Counted from the stretch's first letter, positions 8,895-19,813 are shown. The stretch: 64,000 nucleotides of DNA from Branchiostoma floridae (GCF_000003815.2 NC_049986.1:499655-563654); one strand, 5' to 3'. The notes: generated by a model from the sequence alone, not told the origin. A program made the numbers and translations.

Positions 8895-9532
8895 GTAAGC
8901 AGCCATATATACTACGCCTGTTTTCCAGCATTTTCTTGGTTTATGCACGTCATAAAGTGGCTGCTTATTATTTTCCCGTTGTAACACTGATAGATACCAT
9001 GGTAATAAAACTAAACTTTTGGGTTTGTCTCAGTGTGTATGTCTGTGTATGTGTGCGCGCGTTTGTGTTTCCCAATATTAGTGGTCAACATAACTATAGA
9101 ACCTTTGAAAGGATTGTAATTATACTTGGAAAGTGGATAGAGACTGGGAAGACGGAGGACGATGTCGATCGCCCTTTTTATGTGACCTTGGTACTGCAGC
9201 TTAAATTCAGGTTTTTGTATCTTTTGACCTGGACGTGCCTAAGTCTTGATGTTTCATCAGTGGCAGATGTGTTGTAAGGAAGAAATAGTGTAGGTTTGGG
9301 CCTCCTATCAGCTTGTTCTAAAACTGCAGGCGCTCACTTTGCCAAAATCGTCTGTGGAGAGTAACTGAAAAAGAAACTATATTTCCATAATGGATGCAAT
9401 ATTTTGACATTTACATTTATTCAGGTCATAAGTCTATCCAGTTGCTTGAGTTACTACTTTTTGGCGTATCTCATTACCTGAAAGTCTAAACCACATCGAC
9501 GAATTTTGTCCATTCAATTTTCCAATTTCCAG

Positions 9533-9949
9533 AGTGGCTGAAGAGCTCCCCTGCTTGGGCTTTCGATGCTACACCAACACTATCCCCCGATACATCTGGC
9601 CCAGATAAAGTTCTCGACAGTGATGTTGGTACTTTCTGGAACCCGATCAGTCCAGGCCCTTGGTACATCATCTTTGACTTCTTGGTAGCCTATACTCTCT
9701 CCGGGATCCGCATCACCAACTACGGAAACATAACCCACGACGTGACAGCATTTGAGCTTCAAATATCAGCCAGTTCGGATCCTTATAACTGGATTCACGT
9801 GACTGAATCCCTCGAAATCTTGCCTATAGATTTAGGGCTTGGCGGCTTTAGTGCCACTAGTCGATTCTGGCGACTGCTCATCACGGCAACTGGTCCGGAC
9901 AACCAACAGCCTTGGATAGCCGAAGTGACCTTTTTTGGAATGGCAGCAG
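9533..9949 (+). CDS. discoidin-like (F5/8 type C-like) domain exon
   Basis: A 417-nt phase 1-1 exon, acceptor TTTCCAG, donor G-GTACGT at 9950. The 138 residues run from WLKSSPAWAFDATPTL through VLDSDVGTFWNP, WYIIFDFLVAYTLSGIRI, TAFELQISASSDPYNW and SRFWRLLIT to PWIAEVTFFG. The pattern of a buried W after VLD-D-TFW, YIIFD, LSGIRI, FELQ and FWRLLIT fits the galactose-binding-like fold of F5/8 type C domains. It lacks the usual terminal Cys pair. Likely role: carbohydrate or lipid-headgroup binding. The family is inferred from motif order. Confidence 0.75.
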
Positions 9950-10580
9950 GTACGTTGGGTTTGGCGAGAATTTCAGAATGGTCAGTTCATACTAGCTCTT
10001 CTCAAAGAGAATGAGTAGGCAAAGTATTATATATCTCTTCGTAGACACATGTATCAAGGACAGCTTTTCAAATGTACAAGCGTATACATTACATGAGGGG
10101 GAGGCAGGACATAGGATAGGCATGGAAAGAGATATTTGCATTGGGTTGCATAAGACATCCGAACTTTTTACAAGGTTTCTGGATACGAAATAAACAAAAT
10201 GTATTTTCTCCTGAAGTAATCCGCAATTTTTTCTGCTTTCAAAGAAGAAAATCAAAACAGACGTTGAATTCATACAACTGTATCATGGACTATCAAGATG
10301 GCAAATATCATTATTCTTCATTGTCTCTATCAAATATTTGTCTTATGTTTATATTTGACAACTGGATATTGTTTAAACTAACCGCTCGGACACTTGTATT
10401 ACTATGTAAAGTACTTTATTGTATGAAGGAAATTATTAGATTGAACTAATATCGTGAGGTAATTATCCAAGCTCCAAAATAGTGGATTAGGGATCTACAT
10501 GCTTTTTCATAAAGATATTACCTATTACTAATTGCTAGAAAGATATACGCAAAAACCTTTGCCTTTTGTCTATCGCTTAG

Positions 10581-10823
10581 ACTGCCGTACGGGAAATGGA
10601 ACATCTTACCGAGGAAATGTCTCTGTGACGGAATCAGGCAGGACGTGTCAACACTGGGACAGTCAGACACCGCACCAACATGACGTCACATCCGCTAATT
10701 ATCCAGCATCCGGACTGGAGCAGAACTACTGCCGGAATCCGGATGGAGGCCCTTCAGGAGTTTGGTGTTTCACTACGGATCCGGACCAACAATGGGGCTA
10801 TTGTGACGTGCCAGCTTGTTTCG
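10581..10823 (+). CDS. kringle exon 2 of mosaic gene
   Basis: A 243-nt phase 1-1 exon, acceptor CGCTTAG, donor G-GTAAGG at 10824. A complete six-Cys kringle: DCRTGNGTSYRGNVSVTE, GRTCQHWDSQTPHQH, NYCRNPDGGPSGVWC, QWGYCDVPAC. It is the same length as the exon at 1765 and nearly the same protein. The flanking introns are not as clearly related as the exons. Confidence 0.93.
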
Positions 10824-11522
10824 GTAAGGTATAAACCTGTACATCTAAAGAGGGTTGTGACATTTATTATCATATAGCCAGGCACCGCCGACCAATCAGA
10901 AGGCCCTGTTCCATGTTGGTTATGACGCCATAATACATAGACTTCGACCAGCCCAATGTGTATCGCTCCTTCTTATTGGGCAGAATTTGAATCGACACAA
11001 TATGTTGTCGACTCTGACTAGTCAGAAGAAGAGATACACTAATAGAACAGAGCAAGGAGGAAAGATCAGACCCCGGAGGGAGGAATGATCATGAATACAG
11101 TAAAGTAGAATTTTGAAAAGGCTTGACTTACCAAGACGGCAATGTTTCGAATATTTCCGGTGGAAATTATGGATTCAAATGCAATATGAAATCTCCCCAT
11201 GTAGCAAAGAACAAATGTAAAACTTTTAGAAATTCTACAAAGGAATTTACACGTATAGTACCAAGGGATATCTATGCGTCATACAGTAGTTTGCACGTTT
11301 GTGTAGGCACGTAAATGACCTGCCTGTTCCACGGTGTATATGGTGTAATAACGCCTGGTCCTTTGCTATAACAACTTCATAAAACGCAAGGACAGGATGA
11401 CATAAAAACCAATAACAGAATTATCCATGAAACATCCTAATAAGATATTCAAGACCATCACCATAGCAGTTCAATGTGCAATTGTTTCTCATGGCAATCT
11501 TCCTTTCCCATCCCTTTACAAG

Positions 11523-11630
11523 CTGGGGGCTGTGTACACCGGTGTTCTGACGGCTTGTGCATTCCAGAAGACAATTGGTGTGAGGGTTATTATCACTGTT
11601 GGTCTGGAGAGGACGAGTCGGACTGTGGGG
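11523..11630 (+). CDS. LDLa exon 6, shortened first loop
   Basis: A 108-nt phase 1-1 exon, acceptor TACAAG, donor G-GTGAGC at 11631. Six Cys are present: GCVHRC, SDGLC, IPEDNWC, EGYYHC, WSGEDESDC. The first loop is about three residues shorter than in sisters, and the Asp-Gly after Cys4 is Glu-Gly with His before Cys5, so Ca coordination may be weaker. The frame is fully open. Confidence 0.8.
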
Positions 11631-11811
11631 GTGAGCAACCAACTATTAGATTACTTACAATCATGGTTATACGGTGCCAAAAATTATGGCCGTTTCCTAT
11701 AACCACCGCATGAGTCCGCGTAACGTTATTATCATACAGATATTATTAGCATGAAGGACCAAAACATTGCCTTCTATCTTCTAAGAGGATATTCTGCTTC
11801 TGTCATTCGGG

Positions 11812-11859
11812 ATGAGGATCGAGATGGTTTATATATATATATAACATCTCGATCCTCAT
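11812..11859. repeat. 48-bp near-perfect palindrome
   Basis: ATGAGGATCGAGATG at 11812-11826 and CATCTCGATCCTCAT at 11844-11858 are perfect 15-bp inverted arms around an AT run (TTTATATATATATATAA) that is itself palindromic. It is intronic, between LDLa exons 6 and 7. It could form a cruciform; no function is evident. Confidence 0.85.
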
Positions 11860-11996
11860 ATTATATATAATGCAAATGACATATTTACGGTAAAAACACA
11901 CAAGCAATATGGTCGTAAAAGTTAAGGAAAATAGCAAAGGTATGAGATCATGGAACTCATTTTTTTCTCATACCAATCTTTTGATCATTTCCCAAG

Positions 11997-12116
11997 CCGG
12001 GGTCTGCCAGGAGAGTCAACGCCAGTGTCTGGACGGTTCGTGCCTCCCTGCAGACTATTGGTGTGATGGACAGTATAACGACTGTTCGCAAGGAGAGGAC
12101 GAGTCGGACTGCGGGA
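11997..12116 (+). CDS. LDLa exon 7 of mosaic gene
   Basis: A 120-nt phase 1-1 exon, acceptor CCCAAG, donor A-GTGAGC at 12117. Full LDLa: [38 protein letters not shown]. The Ca ligands are complete. The first ~100 bp of the following intron are duplicated after exon 8 (12677-12800), so exons 7 and 8 are a tandem duplicate pair. Confidence 0.88.
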
Positions 12117-12556
12117 GTGAGCTGCTATCTACGCCTTTAGGAAAATAGATACATTGCTTCTCAACTCTATAGTGTATTCCCCTTCTATTGGAATAATGTT
12201 GTGATAGTTAGATGACATCTAGCTTGTGCGTAATGTAGTGGCCTCCCCAACACACTGATGTAGCTTGAGGTATATAGTGCGACCGACACTTCACATTTTT
12301 GTTTTCACTTTTTCATTCTTGTTTATTGCACCTTCTTTTTTTTTGCACCACCACCGGCCACACCATCGTGCACTTACCTGCTCAGGATACGCCGTAAAGG
12401 GTTTTGCCCAGTACTGATATAGAAAGATAAATTTTAACGTTTGACATTATTGTCTTTCACCTGTAGAATAAAATATGTCGTACAGGTAAAGAAAAAAATA
12501 GCGAAGGTCATGGAACTCATTTCTTTTTCATACCAATCTTTTGACATTTTCCCCAG

Positions 12557-12676
12557 GTGGGGGCTGCCAGGGGAGTGAACGCCAGTGTTTGCATGGTTCG
12601 TGCATCCCTGCAGACTACTGGTGTGATGGAGTATTTACCGACTGTTCGCAAGGAGAGGACGAGACGGACTGTTGGG
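12557..12676 (+). CDS. LDLa exon 8 of mosaic gene
   Basis: A 120-nt phase 1-1 exon, acceptor CCCCAG, donor G-GTGAGC at 12677. Full LDLa: [37 protein letters not shown]. It is the last LDLa before the CUB. The shared intron start GTGAGCTGCTATCTACG with exon 7 shows recent duplication. Confidence 0.88.
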
Positions 12677-13289
12677 GTGAGCTGCTATCTACGGCTTTAG
12701 GAAAATACATACATATATTTTACATTGCTTCTTAAATCTATACGGTATTCCCCTTCTTTTGGAATGATGCTGTGCATAATTACCTGGCATCTAGCTTGTG
12801 TGTAATGTTGGTGAATATTAACGTAATCAATTTAAAATTCAGAATTAGAACTCAAGTGAAGGTGGAGTTAGATTCTTATTATGGTCTGGTCAATTGAAAT
12901 GCCTCAATATGCTATACGTAAAAAATTGGCTACTTAATGAGAAACTTATTTGCAGAACAAATGACAAAATTAGCATAAAACGCTGGCAGCAATAAATGAA
13001 CTTATGAAGATATGTTAATTGGGTAAATATCAACATATCTAAGGCTTTATTTTGCATTATCTATTAGGAAATGCCACGAGAACCTTTTTTCAATGGTCAT
13101 GCCTTTTGAATATATGAATATGTATAAGTTAGTTTTTGGGAGCTTTTGATGAATATAGATTATTGGGACCTTACATCTTTTCAACATGTGGACCAAGGTA
13201 TTATGCAACAAAATTTGTGTCTACGTTTTGACGGATCCAATCATTAGACTACAGTAAAGTCCGTTGATGTCATTTTGTTCTCTCCTAAG

Positions 13290-13530
13290 ACACAGCTGCA
13301 ACAACCAGCGCTCCCGGATGTGGAGGTATCCTGACGGCTCCCCCTGGAGGTACTGTGACATCACCGAACTACCCCGACAACTACAACAACGATGCGACTT
13401 GTGAGTGGACAATCACTGTGGCAGAGGGAAGCGTGGTTCTTCTTACGTTTGGAAGCTTCCACCTTGAGGACGGTTATGACTTTTTGACCATCTACGATGG
13501 AGGCAGTGACAGTGCTCCAGAATTGCAGAG
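13290..13530 (+). CDS. CUB domain exon 1 of 2
   Basis: Acceptor TCTCCTAAG ends at 13289, giving phase 1 at the start; CACAG at 13291-13295 is a possible alternative in the same frame. The donor AG-GTAATG at 13531 leaves phase 2. The frame encodes a short Thr-rich linker then CGGILTAPPGGTVTSPNYPD, CEWTITVAEGSVVLLTF, FHLEDGYDFLTIYDGG. This is the first half of a CUB domain with the NYP motif, the first Cys pair and the acidic DGYDFL-YDG Ca-site pattern. It is completed by the exon at 14120. CUB domains mediate extracellular protein-protein binding. Confidence 0.9.
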
Positions 13531-14119
13531 GTAATGGCCCATACAGACAGACATGTTTGCATTGATTTGGGAAGTCTGGATGATGTAGAGGGTCGGTTCC
13601 GGTGTAAATTGCTACCTTCAGCTTTCAAAGCTCTACTCTTTAGTTGGTAACAAAAAACAGAAGCAATGCCTATAGAAATTGTTGCGTTTGCAGTTACCGG
13701 ACCGACCCTATGAAATAACTACCGACGCTAATTTGGGGGGTCGGTAGGGATAAAAGTTTCATTCGGAAATCTTGGTTGGGAAATTTAAGCAGACACACTC
13801 TGTGTTAAGACTTTAATTATTTGTAAAATGGATGTAAGAATGTGTTGTAAACATCGTACTTTTCGTTTAGCTTATCAATGACGTACATCTGCTTGTACAA
13901 TTTACATCTATTACATTTACAATACGATGTATAAAATATCAGTTCCTCACGCATTTTCCGTTTGCGGTTTTAAACCTACTTGTTGAATCACGTTGACTGT
14001 GCCCAAACATACAACTAACTGAATAAGAGAATCCCTAACTACCAATAACTTTTTTTAAGAGTGTAACATGAAACATAACATTTTTGTTTGGCCGAAGAAA
14101 GATTCCTTTTCATTTCCAG
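13531..14119 (+). other. intron inside the CUB domain
   Basis: A 589-bp phase-2 intron running from GTAATG to TTTCCAG. Nothing else is recognised in it. It is the only intron in the gene seen here that interrupts a module rather than separating modules. Confidence 0.8.
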
Positions 14120-14244
14120 CTTAACAGGGGAAGTGCCAGTCGGCCCCATTGCCAGTACATCTAACCAGATGTTCGCGAGGTTTAGTTCTGATTGGAGTCA
14201 GACGGCTCAGGGTTTCCAGTTCACCTATGCAGCCATAGTCATAG
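14120..14244 (+). CDS. CUB domain exon 2 of 2
   Basis: Acceptor CATTTCCAG, donor G-GTAAGG at 14245; it enters in phase 2 (joining AG|C = Ser) and leaves in phase 1. It reads LTGEVPVGPIASTSNQMFA, RFSSDWSQTAQGFQFTYAAI: the RFSSD and GFQFTY strands end a CUB. The second Cys pair present in many CUBs is absent. Joined with 13290-13530 it gives about 110 residues, the normal CUB length. Confidence 0.9.
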
Positions 14245-14452
14245 GTAAGGTGTTTGACTACATGTGCTTTATTATATTCGCCAATCACGTTTCTGCAACG
14301 TTAGTTGTATTGTTGTTTTTCGTTCAACAGTCTACCCATAGACTGCATTTGGGCGTATTTTGGAGTATTATGACGTGCCTGCAAGGTTTGAATTTATGAT
14401 GGCTGTAATTATTACATTTACATCCATATAATGTACTTGTATGTTGCTGCAG

Positions 14453-14932
14453 GAACCACAACAGAGACTGTGAGTACGGCTCAGACCGCATTAAAAGGTC
14501 ATGGCGACATAAAACCTACCACCGAAGGGCAGGCTGACATCGTCACGCCACCTGGCGGTCTGATTACCGAAGAACAGCCTGACATCACGATGCCCCCGGG
14601 CGGTCCGACCACCGAAGGGCAGGCTGACATCATGATGCCTCCTGGCGGTCCGACCACAGAAGGTCAGCCTGATATCACGATGCCCCCGGGCGGTCCGACC
14701 ACCGAACTGCAGCCTGACATCACGATGTCCCCTGTCGGTCCGACCACCGAAGGGCAGTCTGACATCACGATGTCCCCTGTCGGTCCGACCACCGAAGGGC
14801 ACGCTAACATCACGATGCCTCCTGGCGGAATTGCCACCGAAGGGCAAGCTGACATCACGATTCCTCCTGGCGGAATGGCGACCACAGGACAACCTGAGGC
14901 CACTATGCCACCCCGTGATACAGCTTATGACG
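14453..14932 (+). CDS. Thr/Pro/Gly-rich 15-residue repeat exon
   Basis: A 480-nt phase 1-1 exon, acceptor CTGCAG, donor G-GTGAGA at 14933. After a short lead-in it holds nine 45-bp units of consensus TEGQPDITMPPGGPT (about 14518-14925), with variants SPVGPT, PPGGIA and PPGGMA. It is low in aromatic residues and rich in Thr and Pro, as expected for a flexible, O-glycosylated stalk between the CUB and the membrane anchor. Minisatellite-like DNA predicts copy-number variation between alleles. Read-through past the donor stops at 14995-14997. Confidence 0.88.
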
Positions 14933-15094
14933 GTGAGAACACAGACCACCTTTGCAATACCAGTGCAACGTACCTGTGTTCTGTTTTACCTCCATGATAT
15001 GATATACCATTTAAACAGTAGTGCTTACTTCATGCATCAGCTGTGCAGAGCGTATTCATACTTCTATTTCAATTATGTCTTATTTTTTACCTCA

Positions 15095-15100
15095 AATAAA
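15095..15100 (+). promoter_or_regulatory. possible alternative poly(A) signal
   Basis: An AATAAA lies in the intron after the repeat exon, about 100 bp past the read-through stop TGA at 14995. If used, the transcript would end without the hydrophobic tail exon and could encode a secreted form. AATAAA also occurs often by chance in AT-rich DNA. Confidence 0.3.
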
Positions 15101-15216
15101 ATTTATGATCATCATTTGCTGCAATATTTTTGTACTACTATCTATCTATAACCTAATTTCTGCACATATCTTTTGTTCAAATATTCACAGTATACGTATG
15201 CCTTTGTTATTCACAG

Positions 15217-15311
15217 ACTCGAACGCAACCTCTGCTAGAATTGGTTGTGGTGTTCTGGCCTCGGTGATTCTGACTCACGTTGTCTTGGCGTATTATGACA
15301 TGTTCGCTTAG
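15217..15311 (+). CDS. terminal exon, GPI-anchor-like tail
   Basis: Acceptor TTATTCACAG ends at 15216; it enters in phase 1 and ends at TAG 15309-15311. It adds about 31 residues: DSNATSAR, then a hydrophobic stretch IGCGVLASVILTHVVLAY and YDMFA. Small residues followed by a hydrophobic run reaching the C-terminus, with no basic cytoplasmic tail, is the pattern of a GPI-attachment signal. A single-pass membrane tail is the alternative. No clear AATAAA was found in the next several hundred bases. Confidence 0.75.
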
Positions 15312-16074
15312 TTTGAACTAACATGCAGGAGTGAGATGCTGTTTTTGTTCTACATACAGTTGTAGGATAGCGCCGTTATGATATAATCCGCATGCACAAC
15401 GACACAGAGCGTGTATTGCATGCACATGTTTCATATTCAAACAGCACTCTTCATTTATACGTCGAATAGGTTCACGGGTAACAATGTGTGTAGTGTAAGA
15501 TCTTTTAAAAAGTTGTTCTTGAATAGGTCAGTAAAAAATGCTTACTCGTTTTTCACGATATGATATTCAGTTTAAACATGCAACAGTAACATAATTGGAA
15601 CGTTTTTCTTGTTTGATTATTATAAAATGATCAATGTAATGATGCGAAGGACATTTCATAAGAAACGCAAAACCAGAAATCACACTGCTTCAGCGCAACA
15701 ATCGTACAAAGGAATGATCTTAACTGCCATGCAAATAACGTTATCCGTATCCTTACTAGAGGTCGATGAGCTGCTATTGCTTGGTATTCCAATCATCTTT
15801 CCGTTTGCCGCCAACATTGTCAGATTCCCTATTTTTTTGTGAATAGCGCTCATAAAAGTAAGATCATTAAGTAAGCATGATCGATTCAATATTTTCTTTC
15901 ATTTAAACTATATGTGATTTGAAATGCCACAGGCAGTTAGATCTATGTTGAAGGACTTTTTATTAGTGCCCTGCTGTCTTCTTTTACTAATATTTGTAGA
16001 ACAGTTTTCGTGCTAATCGAATTCCCCTTCAGTAGGGTAGATGACAGCGGGGTTATTGGTAAAACGGGGTGAAA
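15312..16074. other. 3' UTR / intergenic, nothing recognised
   Basis: AT-rich DNA after the mosaic gene stop. Short open frames occur (for example 15609-15842), but none shows a domain, good composition or splice support. Confidence 0.4.
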
Positions 16075-17030
16075 TTAACCCTATTCAGACCGGGCTTTTT
16101 TGGTCATCCCTGGACCGGGGGGGGGGCTTTTGAGGCCCTCCACTTCTAAGTCCTATAACTCAAACACGAGGTGCCGTAGGGCCACTAAATTTTTAGGACA
16201 TAATGTCGACATAATATCTGACAAGTATGTGACGTTTGACGTTACGTTGACGTACGATGACGTGATTATGACGTCATCAATTTGATTATATTGGCCGGAC
16301 CCATGAAAAAGGGGTATTCTCAGAAAACTTCAAGTTATGCAACAGAAATGTAACAACAAGTGCAGATAACAGAATAATAAAGTTTATTATGACTTGTGTT
16401 GCCAATAGCAACAGCAATGACGTCAAAATGACGTCATAAAATGACGTCATGCACATCCAAGATACGAGTTGGGCTCCGCCATATCATACCCACCACCTTG
16501 AATTTTCAAAAATACTTTTTTTGCAACAAATAATCACAAAGGGCAATGGAAATAGACTAAATTCATTCATTTAGATGGTTTTTGAAGAAAAAATGCCAGG
16601 TAGTTACAAATTTTAAGGGAAAATTAGCTTGTTATTGTTGATCTGGCTATACGGTCCGCCATCTTGGATTTTGGGCTGATGACGTCATCAAATTAGCATA
16701 ATTTATGCATATATATAATTATGAAACATATGCTAAATAATGTAAGATTTTATTAATGTAACAAAATAGCAGTAATATACCAAATAAATGTGAAAAATAC
16801 ACTGTTAGAACCAAAAATAGTGATTTTTGGCAAAACTGCCTGTCAACAAACGGTGCCATGGCAACACGAAAAATGGAAAATTTGTCAAACTTCGGGAAAT
16901 TGTTGCCAACAATATTTTAAGAAAACTCAGTAAATTTGGTGGCTCTAGCATAAGCCGTTCTGGCGTTATAGGACATCGAAGTCGGCGCCGGGCCTCAAAA
17001 GCCCCCCCCCCCCGGTCTGAATAGGGTTAA
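16075..17030. mobile_element. non-autonomous piggyBac-like element
   Basis: The element 16079-17026 (948 bp) is flanked on both sides by TTAA (16075-16078, 17027-17030). It starts CCCTATTCAGACCGGG and ends with the reverse complement CCCGGTCTGAATAGGG. The terminal repeats continue through a G run and CTTTTGAGGCCC. TTAA target sites with CCC-starting ends are the hallmark of the piggyBac superfamily. No transposase frame is present, so it would depend on an enzyme from elsewhere. It contains five TGACGTCA octamers. Confidence 0.85.
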
Positions 17031-19813
17031 AGGAGCTAACTTATCTTTTGTACACAATCATCATCCAGAGCATGGATTAGCCAGGTATTTGCTGAACCTT
17101 ACAGCAGGTATAACTTTAAACATCGATGTACAAATGTTTGCAACAGACCAGAGATGTTAAGATGTTCACCATATGAATGTGTATGATCTGCTACTGCTGC
17201 AGTAGCTGTATGGGATTGTTGGAGGAGATAATAGGTAGCCACCAGTTTACATTTCAGGTTCTTTTTAATAAAATCTCGTACATCTCGTATTTGACTCATT
17301 TCTCTAAATCATTAAAGACATTTCAATTTTTAGCACTGCACATGTTAACAATGGATTGCTACTACTACAGGGCGTTTTATTTTAGTATGATTTTTGCATT
17401 TATTATCAATTGATAACACTTGGTATTACTGGTGACGAAGACGGAATGGACAATATTTAATTCTTTTTTTCATGTACGTTACCAATGATGATCAATGCAA
17501 CAAAATTAATTTACTTAAAGCGTATTGAATTCAGCAAAATCATTGAAGTTTTCCTTTCATATCATGCGATATGAAATGAAACCTTCCAAATTATGGTCAA
17601 TTTTGTTGCATTAAGGATAATGTAAGTAGACCCTGTGCAGATCTAACAATTAAAGATATTATTTTTACATATACTCAGTCTGAATTTTGTGTACAACATT
17701 ATTTAAATGTACTCAAGATGAATAAACGCATTTTGAGACAGTGGCGATGCACGATGCCAAGTTGTAAGAGTTTATTTTATGATTAAACATGAATTCCGCG
17801 AACACATCCCTTTGCCAAATAACCATGCCTTAATTCAAGACTTTAAGATCTCATTCTTGCTAAAGAGCACCTACCACGAAAGCAAGCTACGGCATCAACG
17901 TGTGTTTGTAGCAGTTGGGAATTCGATTTTATCCATCCCAAATTATGTTGAGTAATGTTGTCCACAAACATACACACACAGACCCTGCAGTGCCATATGA
18001 AAACGGCAGGTAAACCATTTTCGAACTTGACCTTCCCTTCCACAACAGGTACTTCTCAAGTCCACGTGCACGCCTTCTCAAGTTATGCTGATGACATACA
18101 CACAGACCCACACCATAGCTACTGCACCATGGCACAACTAAAAACATAACCATCTTGGCAAAGGTGAAAAGTGACTTGAATAAAAGGAAAAGAAAATGGA
18201 CAGGAAAAAATAGCCAAACACAGTGATGCAAGATTTTCACTACCTGATTGATAAGTTTACATGAGTGTTTGCTTAACCTATATTTCTAGGGCGTGGCACC
18301 CGCAAATTAGTAAACAACGTTACAGCAAAAATAATATCAGATGTTTTGTCATCACAACCTGTCATCAACGATACAAGTCTTGTGAACAGATGCTGGTCAG
18401 GCAAAGACCTGAGGATCAGAGAAAAGAGGTAGCTTTCTAAAATTTTTACATTTTCCTCAATTAATCGTGTAAATGAAGCCCAGTTTTTCATACAATACAT
18501 TTCGGGATTTCAATCATTGCCTAAATTATGCAAATACTAAACAAAGGCAAATCCTCTAACCCCTGCTCGACTTAGTCAGTTCTAAACTTATCAAAATCGC
18601 CAAAGGCAGTTCAAATCTTACTCCCTGTACAAAGAAGTATCTACTACTCAAAAATCATGACCCTGGCAGTTGAGGAATACCTTACCTCCAACTTTGAACC
18701 TCCGCTGTAGTACCGTAACTCACCGCTAGGAGGCCCATTATCGAACTTAACCTTCCTTTATTCAACCCCTACCTATTCACCAAATGTCATGCAAAACCAT
18801 CCACAACATCTTGAGTTATGCTGTCCGCAAACACACGAACACACATTCACACTGCCCGTTGCGCACTGCCAACAGAATGTGCTACGTAAAACCATTTTAT
18901 AGAGACACAACATCTTGCCATAACCGAAAATATAACCTTCTTGGCGAAATCTCAAATCATGATAGTAGAGTTCACCACCTCTGGAATAGCGATTGCATCA
19001 TTGGCGTTACGACCAAATTAAGCTGTTTCGTGGTACAGTGTATTTAATTTCAGAAAAGTGGGCGTTTTCAGCAGACAACTACCACAAAAACTAGATTAGT
19101 TGGCAGTATGTCTTTTGAAAGGTCAGCAGACAATGGAGAAAAATTGCTGTCAGCGTAGCATGGTTCAGTGAACAAGTAGGGCATGGTTACATAAATGCAC
19201 CAAAATGTAAATGTCAGTTGTTTTGTCGCACGTCAAGAACAAAATGACTGATTAAGTACCAGTCAAGCCATCACAAGGAGGGTCAAACCCCCTTTCATAA
19301 CCTCCTTGGTGTGTGGAAGAGCCAGGATGAGGCTTGGCACGCCCACGAATCTATGAGGGTCTGCATGGGGGTTCCTGACAACGATTTACGCTGACTTAAG
19401 AAGAACATTATATTACGCTAAATCAAGGAAGGCAATTACGCTAAATTTGGTTGCCTCGCTACGAATTACGTAGATAAGATAGTTTCTCAAAGAATTACGG
19501 GAAATAAAGATAAGCTGCCTACGCTTTACGTAAAAGAGCACGTAGACCCTCATCTATATCGAATCCTGTCACCAATGGCTACACATTTGCATACTTTCTT
19601 GACGCGAGAAGATATATTGAGCCCCCTCCACTCCGTCACTTCACTCCCCCGCCGGCAGAAGACCTGAGAAGAACAACCCCAGACAACAATCCCACCGTGA
19701 TCAGCCTGAAAAACCTAGGTACGTAACATCATCCTAGCAACTCAACGACATTGTAACTTGTGTTATATTCGCAGCAGAACTATCGGTTTTTCTACGTTTT
19801 GATTGATTAAGGG
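17031..19813. repeat. intergenic with dispersed-repeat copies
   Basis: No gene was recognised. Two related repeat copies lie at about 17900-18240 and 18720-18965, sharing TCGAACTT-ACCTTCC, GAGTTATGCTG, CAAACA-ACACACA and ATAACC-TCTTGGC phrases; a third relative is near 39850-40290. At 19370-19550 there is a run of ATTACG/TTACGCTAAAT phrases without clear unit structure. Confidence 0.45.

Larger units (their letters stand above)
756..15311 (+). other. mosaic LDLa/kringle/discoidin-like/CUB gene, 3' part
   Basis: This is a gene-level entry for the exons listed separately. From N to C the intact modules are LDLa, kringle, LDLa x4 (the last lacking one Cys), discoidin-like, kringle, LDLa x3, CUB (two exons), nine 15-residue repeats and a hydrophobic tail ending at TAG 15309-15311. 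Except inside the CUB, every exon starts and ends in phase 1, so modules can be skipped or duplicated without frame change. The architecture implies an extracellular, Ca-binding, adhesive or ligand-binding surface protein, probably GPI-anchored. No protease domain is seen. The start and signal peptide are outside the window. Exon joins are inferred from splice consensus, not transcripts. Confidence 0.75.

Noticed and set aside
14491-14949. 152-codon minus-strand frame with regular repeats
   Set aside because: It mirrors the 45-bp coding minisatellite of the plus-strand exon, which has splice sites, phase match and flanking domains.
15609-15842. 77-codon frame with a hydrophobic end after the mosaic gene
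   Set aside because: No acceptor in a compatible phase, no domain, and the mosaic gene already ends at 15311.
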